NCBI RefSeq assembly: GCF_001945445.1
Contig: NZ_MSXW01000038.1
Span: 1 to 64,000, forward strand
DNA length: 64,000 bases
Direction of reading: 5' to 3'
Source of the DNA: Pseudomonas sp. PA27(2017)
GTDB lineage: Bacteria > Pseudomonadota > Gammaproteobacteria > Pseudomonadales > Pseudomonadaceae
Part shown: one piece after another, positions 42,626 through 50,189 of the stretch
Layout: each line of letters opens with the position of its first letter
Position numbering within the stretch: the stretch's first letter is position 1
Notes under the pieces: model-generated
What the model was told of the DNA's origin: nothing
Seen by the model: the letters and a program-made list of their open reading frames with translations, nothing else
The model's database searches: none
Position numbers and translations under genes: made by a program

Positions 42626-42637
42626 ATGAAACGAAAG
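42626..42637 (+). promoter_or_regulatory. Candidate RpiR operator, site 1
   Basis: ATGAAACGAAAG lies 17 bp before the rpiR start. Its exact reverse complement (CTTTCGTTTCAT) occurs at 43717-43728 before the transporter operon. The pairing suggests an operator for autoregulation. Confidence 0.55.
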
Positions 42638-42653
42638 TTACAAGGCGCCTTCC

Positions 42654-43493
42654 ATGACTCAACTCGATGAACGTCTGCGCAGCCACTATGCACAGCTCGC
42701 GCCACAGGAGCAGCGCATCGCTGACTTCGTGCTCGACCATTACGATGACCTGGTCAGTTACAACAGCGCCGAACTGGCGCGGCTCGCTGGGGTTTCCAAA
42801 GCCACCGTGAGCCGGTTGTTCAAGCGCCTGGGGTACGACAAATACAAGGACATGCGCGAAGAGCAGCGCGGCCTGCGCCAGAGCGGCATGCCGGTGGCCG
42901 AGAACCGCGACGTGGTGCAGGGCAACACCTTGCTGGCGCGGCATTACAAACAGGAAATGGCCAACCTCACCCAGTGGGTCAATGCCATCGAGGCCGAGTC
43001 GTTTGGCGAGGTGGTTCGCGCGCTGGGCAGTAGCAGGCGCGTCTTCGTCGTGGGCCTGCGCAACGCCTTTCCCGTGGCGTTGCACATGCGCCAGCAACTG
43101 CTGCAGGTGCGCAGTGCGGTGCAGGTGCTGCCCCAGCCGGGGCAGACGCTGGCCGAAGAGCTGGTCGACCTGACGGCCGACGATCTGGTGGTGGTATTCG
43201 GTTTCAGGCGCCGCCCGCGGATCATTCGTCCGCTCCTGCAAGCCCTGCAGGCCCAGCAGGTGCCGACCCTGGTGATCTGCGAGCCGCAGGCCCAGGGCGT
43301 CATCGCGCTCGCCAGCTGGCACCTGTGCGCGCCACTGGACAGCGTGTCGGCGTTCGACAGTTATTCCAGCGCCAACAGCCTGATCAACCTGCTGGTCAAC
43401 GCGCTACTGCATGAGCAACTGGCTGAGGGACGTCAACGCATTCATCAGATCGCCGGGCTATACGGCCAACTGGACGAATTGGAACAGCGTTAG
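42654..43493 (+). CDS. RpiR/MurR family transcriptional regulator
   Basis: This 279-residue regulator has an N-terminal RpiR HTH (LAPQEQRIADFVLDHYDDLV; NSAELARLAGVSKATVSRLFKRLGY) and a C-terminal SIS domain (RVFVVGLRNAFPVALHMRQQLLQV; LVVVFGFRRRPRIIRPLL). SIS domains bind phosphosugars or, in some nitrogen-related members, other small ligands. It is divergent from hpxXYZ and precedes the transporter/catabolic genes, so it is the likely specific regulator of the ureide locus. The shared 12-bp motif at both flanks supports this. A strong terminator follows. Confidence 0.9.
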   Translation: MTQLDERLRSHYAQLAPQEQRIADFVLDHYDDLVSYNSAELARLAGVSKATVSRLFKRLGYDKYKDMREEQRGLRQSGMPVAENRDVVQGNTLLARHYKQEMANLTQWVNAIEAESFGEVVRALGSSRRVFVVGLRNAFPVALHMRQQLLQVRSAVQVLPQPGQTLAEELVDLTADDLVVVFGFRRRPRIIRPLLQALQAQQVPTLVICEPQAQGVIALASWHLCAPLDSVSAFDSYSSANSLINLLVNALLHEQLAEGRQRIHQIAGLYGQLDELEQR

Positions 43494-43521
43494 TGCGACT
43501 TTGTGGTGCGCAGAAGCATGT

Positions 43522-43545
43522 GGGCGCCAAGTGGCGCCCTTTTTT
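43522..43545 (+). terminator. Intrinsic terminator after rpiR
   Basis: GGGCGCCA-AG-TGGCGCCC is a perfect 8-bp stem followed by six T (43540-43545), 29 bp after the rpiR stop. It isolates the transporter operon from rpiR transcription. Confidence 0.88.
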
Positions 43546-43682
43546 GTGGCGTTCAATTAGTCTGTTTCGCCTCTTTATTGTGCTCGGAAAGCTATAGCGA
43601 TCGTTCGTAATGCGCGTGTTGGATGGCTTGCAGAGCAGCTCTCATAGGCACTTACCGGAAAAGTCACAACCAAAAAATGCTC

Positions 43683-43698
43683 TGGCACGTTGGTTGCA
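43683..43698 (+). promoter_or_regulatory. Sigma-54 promoter of the ureide operon
   Basis: TGGCACGTTGGTTGCA matches the -24/-12 consensus TGGCACG-N4-TTGCW without a mismatch. Transcription should start near 43709, about 45 bp before the binding-protein ATG. RpoN promoters need an enhancer-binding protein such as NtrC, which fits a nitrogen-scavenging pathway. Confidence 0.88.
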
Positions 43699-43716
43699 GA
43701 TTTGAAGATAACGAAT

Positions 43717-43728
43717 CTTTCGTTTCAT
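43717..43728 (-). promoter_or_regulatory. Candidate RpiR operator, site 2
   Basis: CTTTCGTTTCAT, the exact reverse complement of site 1, lies just downstream of the predicted sigma-54 start point and 25 bp before the binding-protein gene. A repressor bound here would block early elongation or promoter clearance. Confidence 0.55.
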
Positions 43729-43753
43729 GACTGACGATGATGGGGTGAAGCCA

Positions 43754-44539
43754 ATGAAGAAGGGACTGATCGCACTGCTGACCGCTGGCCTGCTGCTGAC
43801 CCAGACAGCCACTGCGCTGGCGGACCAGTTGCAAGAGATCGAAAAACGCGGGGTGATCCGCATCGCCGTGCCGCAGGATTTCCCACCATTTGGCTCCGTG
43901 GGCACCGACCTGCAGCCCCAGGGCTACGACATCGACATGGCCAAGTACCTGGCCAAGGAGATGAAACTTAAATTGCAGCTGGTGCCGGTCACCAGTGCCA
44001 ACCGGGTGCCGTACCTGCAGACCGACAAGGTCGACCTGGTGATCTCCAGCCTGGGCAAGAACGCCGAGCGTGAGCAGGTGATCGATTTCAGCGCCGCGTA
44101 CGCGCCGTTCTTCCTTGGCGTGTTCGGTGCCAAGGACGCCGCCCTGGCGAAGGCTGACGAGCTGGTCGGCAAGTCGATTGGCGTGACCCGCGGCGCCGTG
44201 GAAGACATGGTACTCACCGAGGTGGCGCCGAAGGGTGCTCAGGTCAAGCGCTACGAGGACAACAACACCACGCTGTCGGCCTATCTGTCCGGGCAGGTGG
44301 AGTTCGTTGCCACCGGCAACCTGGTGGTCGCGGCCATCGAGCGCCAGAACGCGGCCCGTGCTCCGGTGGCCAAGTTCATGCTCAAGGATTCGCCGTGCTA
44401 CATCGGCCTGCGCAAGGGTGAGGCGGCGCTGAAAGCCAAAATCGATGCACTGATCGAACAGGCCAAGGCCGACGGCACGCTCAACGGCCTTTCCGAGCAA
44501 TGGCTGAAGGCACCACTGCCCGCGAACCTGGGCGCGTAA
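43754..44539 (+). CDS. Polar amino acid type ABC transporter substrate-binding protein
   Basis: This 261-residue periplasmic binding protein of the SBP_bac_3 family has a signal peptide MKKGLIALLTAGLLLTQTAT followed by ALA. The core is IEKRGVIRIAVPQDFPPFGSV, GYDIDMAKYLAKEM, VDLVISSLGKNAEREQVIDFS and LSAYLSGQVEFVATGNL. The family usually binds amino acids or related acids; in this operon allantoate or another ureide is a reasonable ligand, by inference. GGGGTGAAG precedes ATG 43754, and the promoter is sigma-54. Confidence 0.9.
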   Translation: MKKGLIALLTAGLLLTQTATALADQLQEIEKRGVIRIAVPQDFPPFGSVGTDLQPQGYDIDMAKYLAKEMKLKLQLVPVTSANRVPYLQTDKVDLVISSLGKNAEREQVIDFSAAYAPFFLGVFGAKDAALAKADELVGKSIGVTRGAVEDMVLTEVAPKGAQVKRYEDNNTTLSAYLSGQVEFVATGNLVVAAIERQNAARAPVAKFMLKDSPCYIGLRKGEAALKAKIDALIEQAKADGTLNGLSEQWLKAPLPANLGA

Positions 44540-44549
44540 GGGCTGATCG

Positions 44550-45215
44550 ATGATGGCGCAGCTGAACTTTTCCGCTCTATGGCCCTACTGGCCGGAGCTG
44601 CTGTCCGGTCTCTGGGTGACCATTGAGCTCACGGTGATGGCGACCGTGGGCGGCGTGGGCCTGGGCATTCTCGGTGCGGCCCTGCGCAGCGGCCGGCCTA
44701 GCGTGCTGAGCCGCCTGTGGGGCGTCTACGTCGAGCTGATTCGCAACACGCCGTTCGTGGTGCAGCTGTTCTTCATCGTCTTCGGCCTGCCCAACCTGGG
44801 TGTGAAGCTGACGGCGGGCGAGGCGGCGCTGCTGGCCATGCTGATCAACCTGGGCGCCTACAGCACCGAGATCATCCGCGCCGGCATCCAGGTCACGCCC
44901 CGTGGCCAGTGGGAGGCCGGTCGCGTGCTGGGCCTGAGCCGCACGCAGACTTTCGTGCGTGTGGTGCTGCCGCCATCGCTCAAGCGCATTTATCCGGCGC
45001 TGGTCAGCCAGTGCATCATCGTCATGCTCGGCTCCTCGGTGGTTTCCCAGGTCTCCCATGAGGAGCTGACCTTCGCGGCCAACCTGATCCAATCGCGTAC
45101 CTTCCTGAGCTTCGAGGTTTACCTGGTGACCACGCTGATGTACCTGGCGCTGTCCATCGCCATGCGCCAGCTGCTGTTGGCGGCCGGTCGCAAGTGGTTT
45201 GGAGAGCAGCCATGA
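44550..45215 (+). CDS. ABC transporter permease 1 (polar amino acid type)
   Basis: This 221-residue HisM/GlnP-like permease has the N-terminal LLSGLWVTIELTVMATVGGVGLG, the EAA-loop region (GAYSTEIIRAGIQVTPRGQWEAGRVLGLSRTQTFVRVVLP) and about five membrane helices. It pairs with the next permease (4-nt overlap, ATGA) to form a heterodimer. The start could be ATG 44550 or 44553. Confidence 0.9.
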   Translation: MMAQLNFSALWPYWPELLSGLWVTIELTVMATVGGVGLGILGAALRSGRPSVLSRLWGVYVELIRNTPFVVQLFFIVFGLPNLGVKLTAGEAALLAMLINLGAYSTEIIRAGIQVTPRGQWEAGRVLGLSRTQTFVRVVLPPSLKRIYPALVSQCIIVMLGSSVVSQVSHEELTFAANLIQSRTFLSFEVYLVTTLMYLALSIAMRQLLLAAGRKWFGEQP

Positions 45216-45871
45216 TGACCACCTTCACCGACTGGGACATCCTGCGCAATCTGCTCCTGGCGGCGCGCTGGACCGTGCTGTTGTCGCTCACAGCCTTCAT
45301 CGGCGGCACCCTGGTGGCCATTCCGCTGGTGATGGCGCGGCTGTCCAAGCGCGCCTGGCCGCACTGGCTGATTCGCGGCTATACCGAACTGTTCCAGGGA
45401 ACGCCGCTGCTGATGCAGCTGTTCCTGGCGTTCTTCGGCGTGGCCCTGTTGGGCATCGACGTGTCGCCCTGGACGGCTGCCTCGCTGGCGCTGACCTTCT
45501 ACACCAGCGCGTTTCTGGTGGACATCTGGCACGGCAGCATCCGCGCGCTGCCCCGTGGCCAGTGGGAAGCCTGTCGCTGCCTGGGGCTGGACGTCGGGCA
45601 GACGCTGTTTCGCGTCATCCTGCCCCAGGCGCTGCGCATCGGCATCGCGCCCACCGTGGGCTTCGCCGTACAGGTGATCAAGGGCACCGCGCTGGCGTCG
45701 ATCATCGGCTTCGTCGAGCTGACCAAGGCCGGCACCATCCTCAACAACGTCACCTACGAGCCATTCAAGGTGTTCGGTCTGGTGGCGCTGGGCTACTTCC
45801 TGATGTGTTATCCGCTGTCGCGTTACAGCCAGTATCTGGAGAAGAAATTCAATGCCGCTCATCACCATTGA
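45212..45871 (+). CDS. ABC transporter permease 2 (polar amino acid type)
   Basis: This 219-residue permease, homologous to its upstream neighbour, has LLLAARWTVLLSLTAFIGGTLVA, YTELFQGTPLLMQLFLAFFG, the EAA motif LPRGQWEACRCLGLDVGQTLFRVILPQALR and a final YPLSRYSQYLEKKF typical of HisQ/GlnP-like proteins. Its stop overlaps the ATPase start by about 20 bp. ATG 45212 overlaps the first permease stop. Confidence 0.9.
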   Translation: MMTTFTDWDILRNLLLAARWTVLLSLTAFIGGTLVAIPLVMARLSKRAWPHWLIRGYTELFQGTPLLMQLFLAFFGVALLGIDVSPWTAASLALTFYTSAFLVDIWHGSIRALPRGQWEACRCLGLDVGQTLFRVILPQALRIGIAPTVGFAVQVIKGTALASIIGFVELTKAGTILNNVTYEPFKVFGLVALGYFLMCYPLSRYSQYLEKKFNAAHHH

Positions 45872-46589
45872 TCAGGTACAGAAGTACTACGGCGACAACC
45901 ACGTGCTCAAGGGCGTCGATCTCGATATCGAGGTGGGCGAGGTGGTGTCGATCATCGGCCGCAGCGGCTCGGGCAAGAGCACCTTGCTGCGCTGCATCAA
46001 CGGGCTGGAGGGCTATCAGGACGGCAGCATCAAGCTCGGCGGCATGACCGTCACCGACCGCGATTCCCAGGCGCGGGAAATCAGCCGCTCGGTGGGCATG
46101 GTGTTCCAGAGCTTCAACCTGTTCCCGCACATGACCGCCCGTGAGAACGTCATGCTGGCGCCGCGTCGCGTACTGAAGAAGAGCGATGCCGAGTGCCGTG
46201 AGCTGGCGGCACGCATGCTGGAGAAGGTGGGCCTCGGTGATCGCCTGGACTATTACCCCGCGAGTCTTTCCGGCGGCCAGCAGCAGCGCGTCGCCATCGC
46301 CCGTGCGCTGGCCATGTCGCCCAAGGTGCTGCTGTGCGACGAAATCACTTCGGCGCTGGACCCGGAGCTGGTCGGCGAGGTGCTCAAGGTGCTCGAACAA
46401 CTGGCCAAGGAGGGCATGACGCTGATCCTGGTCACCCACGAAATGAATTTCGCCCAGGAAGTGGGTGACCGCGTGGTGTTCATGCATCAGGGCCGCGTAT
46501 GGGAACAAGGCCCCAGCCGCGAGCTGTTCGCCAACCCGCAAAGCGCCGAACTCAAGCAATTCATCTCGTCCGTACGCGGACTGAACTGA
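45852..46589 (+). CDS. ABC transporter ATP-binding protein (GlnQ/HisP-like)
   Basis: This 245-residue ATPase has Walker A GRSGSGKST (36-44), Q-loop in GMVFQSFNLFPHMTARENV, signature LSGGQQQR (about 138-145), Walker B VLLCDEITSALD and an H-loop in ILVTHEMNFA. It is the ATPase for the two permeases and the binding protein, completing a full uptake system. It is 24 bp upstream of the aminotransferase, so uptake and catabolism are one operon. Confidence 0.94.
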   Translation: MPLITIDQVQKYYGDNHVLKGVDLDIEVGEVVSIIGRSGSGKSTLLRCINGLEGYQDGSIKLGGMTVTDRDSQAREISRSVGMVFQSFNLFPHMTARENVMLAPRRVLKKSDAECRELAARMLEKVGLGDRLDYYPASLSGGQQQRVAIARALAMSPKVLLCDEITSALDPELVGEVLKVLEQLAKEGMTLILVTHEMNFAQEVGDRVVFMHQGRVWEQGPSRELFANPQSAELKQFISSVRGLN

Positions 46590-46613
46590 GCGTCTCAAGA
46601 ACGAGAGAACCAG

Positions 46614-47846
46614 ATGAACACGACTTTCCTGCCCGTCAATCCGCCCCAACGCCTACTCATGGGCCCCGGCCCGATCAATGCCGACCCGCGCGTGCTGCGC
46701 GCCATGTCCAGCCAGTTGATCGGCCAGTACGACCCGGCCATGACCGGCTACATGAACGAAGTGATGGCCCTGTATCGCGGCGTGTTCCGCAGCGCCAATG
46801 CCGCCACCTTGCTGGTCGACGGCACCTCGCGCGCCGGCATCGAGGCCATCCTGGTGTCGGCGATTCGCCCGGGCGACAGGGTGCTGGTGCCGGTATTCGG
46901 TCGTTTCGGCCATCTGCTTTGCGAAATCGCCCGACGCTGCCGCGCTGAGGTGCACAGCATCGAAGTGCCGTGGGGCGAAGTGTTCAGCGCGCAGCAGATC
47001 GAGGATGCGATCAAGCAGGTCAAGCCGCGCCTGCTGCTGACCGTGCAGGGCGACACCTCGACCACCATGCTGCAGCCGCTGGCCGAGCTGGGCGAAATTT
47101 GCCGCCGCCACGGCGTGCTGTTCTACACCGATGCCACCGCCTCCCTGGGCGGTAATGCCCTGGAAGCCGACGCCTGGGGGCTGGATGCGGTCTCCGCCGG
47201 CCTGCAGAAATGTCTGGGCGGGCCATCCGGCACCGCGCCGATCACCCTGAGCGCGGCGATGGTGGAAGTGATCCGCCGCCGCGCTCACGTCGAGGCCGGC
47301 ATCCGCACCGACGCCCATCGCGACGGTGAGGACGAGATGATCTACTCCAACTATTTCGACCTCGGCATGATCCTCGACTACTGGGGCCCCGAGCGCCTCA
47401 ACCACCACACCGAAGCCACCTCGGCGCTGTTCGGCGCCCGCGAGTGTGCCCGTGTGCTGCTCGAAGAAGGCCTGGACGCTGTCATCGCCCGCCACAAGCT
47501 GCATGGCGACGCGCTGCTCAAGGGCATTCAGGGCATGGGCCTGGAGACTTTCGGCAATCTCGAACACAAGATGAACAACGTGCTGGGCGTGGTGATTCCC
47601 CAGGCGGTGAACGGCGATGAGGTGCGCAAGTTGATGCTCGAGGACTTCGGCATCGAGATCGGCACCTCCTTCGGGCCACTGGCCGGCAAGATCTGGCGCA
47701 TCGGCACCATGGGCTACAACGCCCGCAAAGATTGCGTGATGCAAACCCTCAGCGCCCTGGAGGCGGTGCTCAACCGCCTCGGCCTGCGCACCACCCAGGG
47801 CGCGGCCATGCAGGCGGCCTGGGATCACTACGGCGAGCGCCGCTGA
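46614..47846 (+). CDS. pucG: (S)-ureidoglycine--glyoxylate aminotransferase PucG-type
   Basis: This 410-residue class V PLP aminotransferase has the PLP Lys199 in SAGLQKCLGGPSG. Distinguishing features shared with B. subtilis PucG and Klebsiella HpxJ are LIGQYDPAMTGYMNEVM, VDGTSRAGIEAIL, FGRFGHLLCEI, SNYFDL and RLNHHTEATSALF. The enzyme transfers the amino group of ureidoglycine to glyoxylate, giving oxalurate and glycine. The neighbouring allantoate amidohydrolase and HpxXYZ agree. The alternative is a general alanine-glyoxylate aminotransferase; context makes it less likely. It is coupled to the next gene by overlap (TGATG). Confidence 0.88.
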   Translation: MNTTFLPVNPPQRLLMGPGPINADPRVLRAMSSQLIGQYDPAMTGYMNEVMALYRGVFRSANAATLLVDGTSRAGIEAILVSAIRPGDRVLVPVFGRFGHLLCEIARRCRAEVHSIEVPWGEVFSAQQIEDAIKQVKPRLLLTVQGDTSTTMLQPLAELGEICRRHGVLFYTDATASLGGNALEADAWGLDAVSAGLQKCLGGPSGTAPITLSAAMVEVIRRRAHVEAGIRTDAHRDGEDEMIYSNYFDLGMILDYWGPERLNHHTEATSALFGARECARVLLEEGLDAVIARHKLHGDALLKGIQGMGLETFGNLEHKMNNVLGVVIPQAVNGDEVRKLMLEDFGIEIGTSFGPLAGKIWRIGTMGYNARKDCVMQTLSALEAVLNRLGLRTTQGAAMQAAWDHYGERR

Positions 47847-49105
47847 TGGGTGCCCTGAACCATCGACAGGCCGCGGCGCGGGTCATGGCGCGCTGCGACG
47901 AACTGGCGGCGATCAGCGAGTCTACCGAGGGCCTGACCCGGGTGTACCTGTCGACCGAGCACCAGCGCGCCAATGCCCTGGTAGGCCAGTGGATGCAGGC
48001 GGCCGGCATGCGCACCTGGCAGGACGCCGTCGGCAATATCTGCGGCCGCTATGAAGGCCAGAGTGCTGGTGCCCAGGCGCTGCTGCTCGGCTCGCACCTG
48101 GACACCGTGCGCAATGCCGGGCGCTACGACGGCATGCTCGGGGTGATCGCCGCCATCGAGGTGGTGCAGCGCTTCCATGACCTGGGAATCCGCCTGCCGC
48201 TGGCCATCGAGATCGTCGGCTTCGCCGACGAGGAGGGCACGCGCTTCGGCATCACCCTGCTGGGCAGTCGCGGCCTGACCGGCAGTTGGCCACAGGAATG
48301 GCTCGCCCAGGCCGACGCGGATGGCGTCAGCGTCGCCCAGGCGATGACGGCCTGGGGGCTCGATGGTTCGGCTATTGCCAGGGCTGCTCGCCCGGCCGGG
48401 GATTTCGCGGCCTATCTGGAACTGCATATCGAGCAGGGCCCGTGCCTGGAGCGTGAGGCGCTGGCGCTGGGCGTGGTCACGGCCATCAATGGCGCGCGCC
48501 GGCTCAACTGCCGTTTCGTCGGCCAGGCCGGGCATGCCGGCACGGTGCCGATGAGTCATCGCCAGGACGCCCTGGCCGCCGCCGCGCAGTGGATGGTGGC
48601 GATCGAGACCCGGACCCAGCAGCATGGCCCGCAACTGGTGGCCACCGTGGGCCGCCTGCAGTGCCATCCGGGGGCGGTGAACGTCATTCCGGGGGAGGTC
48701 GAGTTGACCCTGGATGTTCGTGGCCCCGAGGATCGCGCCCTGGCGGAGCTGCTCGACGACCTGCTCAGCGAGGGCGAGACCATCGCACGGAAGCGTGGGC
48801 TGCGCTTCACGGCCAGCCAGTATTACGGCATTTGCGCGACCCGCTGCGATGCCCCCATGCAGGCGTCGCTGGCGCACGTGTTGAGTGAGGTGCAGGGGCG
48901 CAGCCTGTCGCTGCCCAGTGGCGCCGGCCATGACGCCATCGCCATGGCCGAGCGTTGGCCGGTCGGCATGCTGTTCGTGCGTTGTGCTGGCGGCATCAGC
49001 CATAACCCGGCGGAGGCGGTTGCAGCCGAGGATGTGGGCCTAGCGGTCGACGCCTACGCGCGCTGGGTGCAGGCGCTGGCCGAGAGGCCGCTTGTGGCGG
49101 CCTGA
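47846..49105 (+). CDS. allC: Allantoate amidohydrolase (AllC/HpxK-type M20 hydrolase)
   Basis: This 419-residue metal-dependent amidohydrolase of the M20 family has metal ligands in GSHLDTVRNAGRYDGMLGV (His, Asp), EIVGFADEEGTRFGITLLGSRGLTG (Glu pair) and a C-terminal GAGHDAIAMA (His). The dimerisation domain lies between. The N-carbamoyl-L-amino acid hydrolase subfamily includes allantoate amidohydrolases, which convert allantoate to ureidoglycine plus CO2 and NH3. The gene directly follows pucG, making the consecutive steps adjacent. The start is ATG 47846, overlapping the pucG stop. It converges on ubiG, leaving 16 bp. Confidence 0.86.
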   Translation: MGALNHRQAAARVMARCDELAAISESTEGLTRVYLSTEHQRANALVGQWMQAAGMRTWQDAVGNICGRYEGQSAGAQALLLGSHLDTVRNAGRYDGMLGVIAAIEVVQRFHDLGIRLPLAIEIVGFADEEGTRFGITLLGSRGLTGSWPQEWLAQADADGVSVAQAMTAWGLDGSAIARAARPAGDFAAYLELHIEQGPCLEREALALGVVTAINGARRLNCRFVGQAGHAGTVPMSHRQDALAAAAQWMVAIETRTQQHGPQLVATVGRLQCHPGAVNVIPGEVELTLDVRGPEDRALAELLDDLLSEGETIARKRGLRFTASQYYGICATRCDAPMQASLAHVLSEVQGRSLSLPSGAGHDAIAMAERWPVGMLFVRCAGGISHNPAEAVAAEDVGLAVDAYARWVQALAERPLVAA

Positions 49106-49121
49106 GGGAGGCGGTCAGCGC

Positions 49122-49820
49122 TCAATCGGCCTTGCGGGTGTGCACCATGTAGTTGACGTCGACGTCGTTGGCCAGCTTGTAGTGCTTGGTCAGCGGGTTG
49201 TAGGTCAGGCCGATGATGTCCTTGACCTCCAGCCCGGCCTGGCGGCTCCAGGCACCCAGCTCGGAAGGGCGGATGAATTTTTTGAAATCGTGGGTGCCGC
49301 GCGGCAGCAGGCGCAGGATGTACTCAGCGCCGATCACCGCGAACAGGTACGCCTTGGGATTGCGGTTGATGGTGGAGAAGAACACCTGGCCGCCGGGTTT
49401 GACCAGCTTGTGGCAGGCACGAATCACCGAGGACGGATCCGGTACGTGCTCGAGCATTTCCAGGCAGGTGACCACGTCGAACTGGCCGGGCATTTCATCG
49501 GCCATGGCTTCGGCGGTGATCTGCCGGTAATCCACTTCCACGCCCGACTCGAGCTGGTGCAGGCGGGCCACGGCCAGCGGCGCCTCACCCATGTCGATAC
49601 CGGTCACGCTGGCACCGCGCTGGGCCATGGCCTCACTGAGAATGCCGCCGCCACAGCCGACGTCGAGCACCTTCTTGCCGGCCAGGCCGGCGCGCTCGTC
49701 GATCCAGTTGACGCGCAGCGGATTGATCTCGTGCAGCGGCTTGAACTCGCTTTCCTTGTCCCACCAGCGATGGGCGAGGGCTTCGAATTTGGCGATTTCA
49801 GCGTGGTCGACGTTGCTCAT
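49122..49820 (-). CDS. ubiG: Ubiquinone biosynthesis O-methyltransferase UbiG
   Basis: This 232-residue SAM-dependent methyltransferase begins MSNVDHAEIAKFEALAHRWW, with EINPLRVNWIDERAGLAGKKVLDVGCGGGILSEAMA as SAM motif I and CLEMLEHVPDPSSVI; the length is normal. It carries out both O-methylations of ubiquinone synthesis. In other Pseudomonas mupP follows ubiG; here ubiG ends against the foreign-looking ureide operon. Upstream is a 369-bp gap with a repeat, then mtaD. Confidence 0.95.
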   Translation of the reverse strand: MSNVDHAEIAKFEALAHRWWDKESEFKPLHEINPLRVNWIDERAGLAGKKVLDVGCGGGILSEAMAQRGASVTGIDMGEAPLAVARLHQLESGVEVDYRQITAEAMADEMPGQFDVVTCLEMLEHVPDPSSVIRACHKLVKPGGQVFFSTINRNPKAYLFAVIGAEYILRLLPRGTHDFKKFIRPSELGAWSRQAGLEVKDIIGLTYNPLTKHYKLANDVDVNYMVHTRKAD

Positions 49821-49962
49821 GGTTTTCCCTGAATAAAGCGAATGCGTATGACAGGACGCGCAATGCGTCCATGTTGCCAGCTCTGCGCGGCGCGTTGCTG
49901 GCCTGTGATGTGTGACAGTTTGCCGTACTTCTTGATCAATGTGCCGGACGCCCGGCAATCGG

Positions 49963-50160
49963 ACACCGTAATAACTACCTGCGTTGTCATCACTGCGTTG
50001 AAAACAGGCTGGATTGCCAGCCCAGTCGGAAAGCCGCTTGCGGCTAACGCGCTTCAGCACGGCCCGAAGGGCGAGCGAAGCGAGTAATGCTCATTTACAG
50101 CTCGTAAAGTCGAGCGCGACCCCGGCCGCTTTCTCGCCTGTTTTTGCGGGGCCGCCCCCG
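49963..50160. repeat. Palindromic intergenic element related to that at 42.4 kb
   Basis: This gap contains TGCGTTGAAAACAGGCT, ATGCTCATTTACAGCTCGTAAAG and TCTCGCCTGTTTTTGC. They match, in the same order, the interior of the 142-bp element (GGCGTTAAAAACAGGCT, CTGCTCATTTACAGTTCGTAAAC, CCTCGCCTGTTTTTGC). Extra palindromic sequence (AAGCCGCTTGCGGCTAACGC) is inserted between. No clear terminal repeats and no gene are visible in 49821-50189. Confidence 0.6.
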
Positions 50161-50189
50161 GCCTTGTGCTGACTGCCTCGGCAACGTTC

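Noticed and set aside
46614..47846. Generic alanine/serine-glyoxylate aminotransferase
   Set aside because: The SNYFDL and NHHTEAT motifs, the GQYDP segment and adjacency to an allantoate amidohydrolase favour ureidoglycine aminotransferase.
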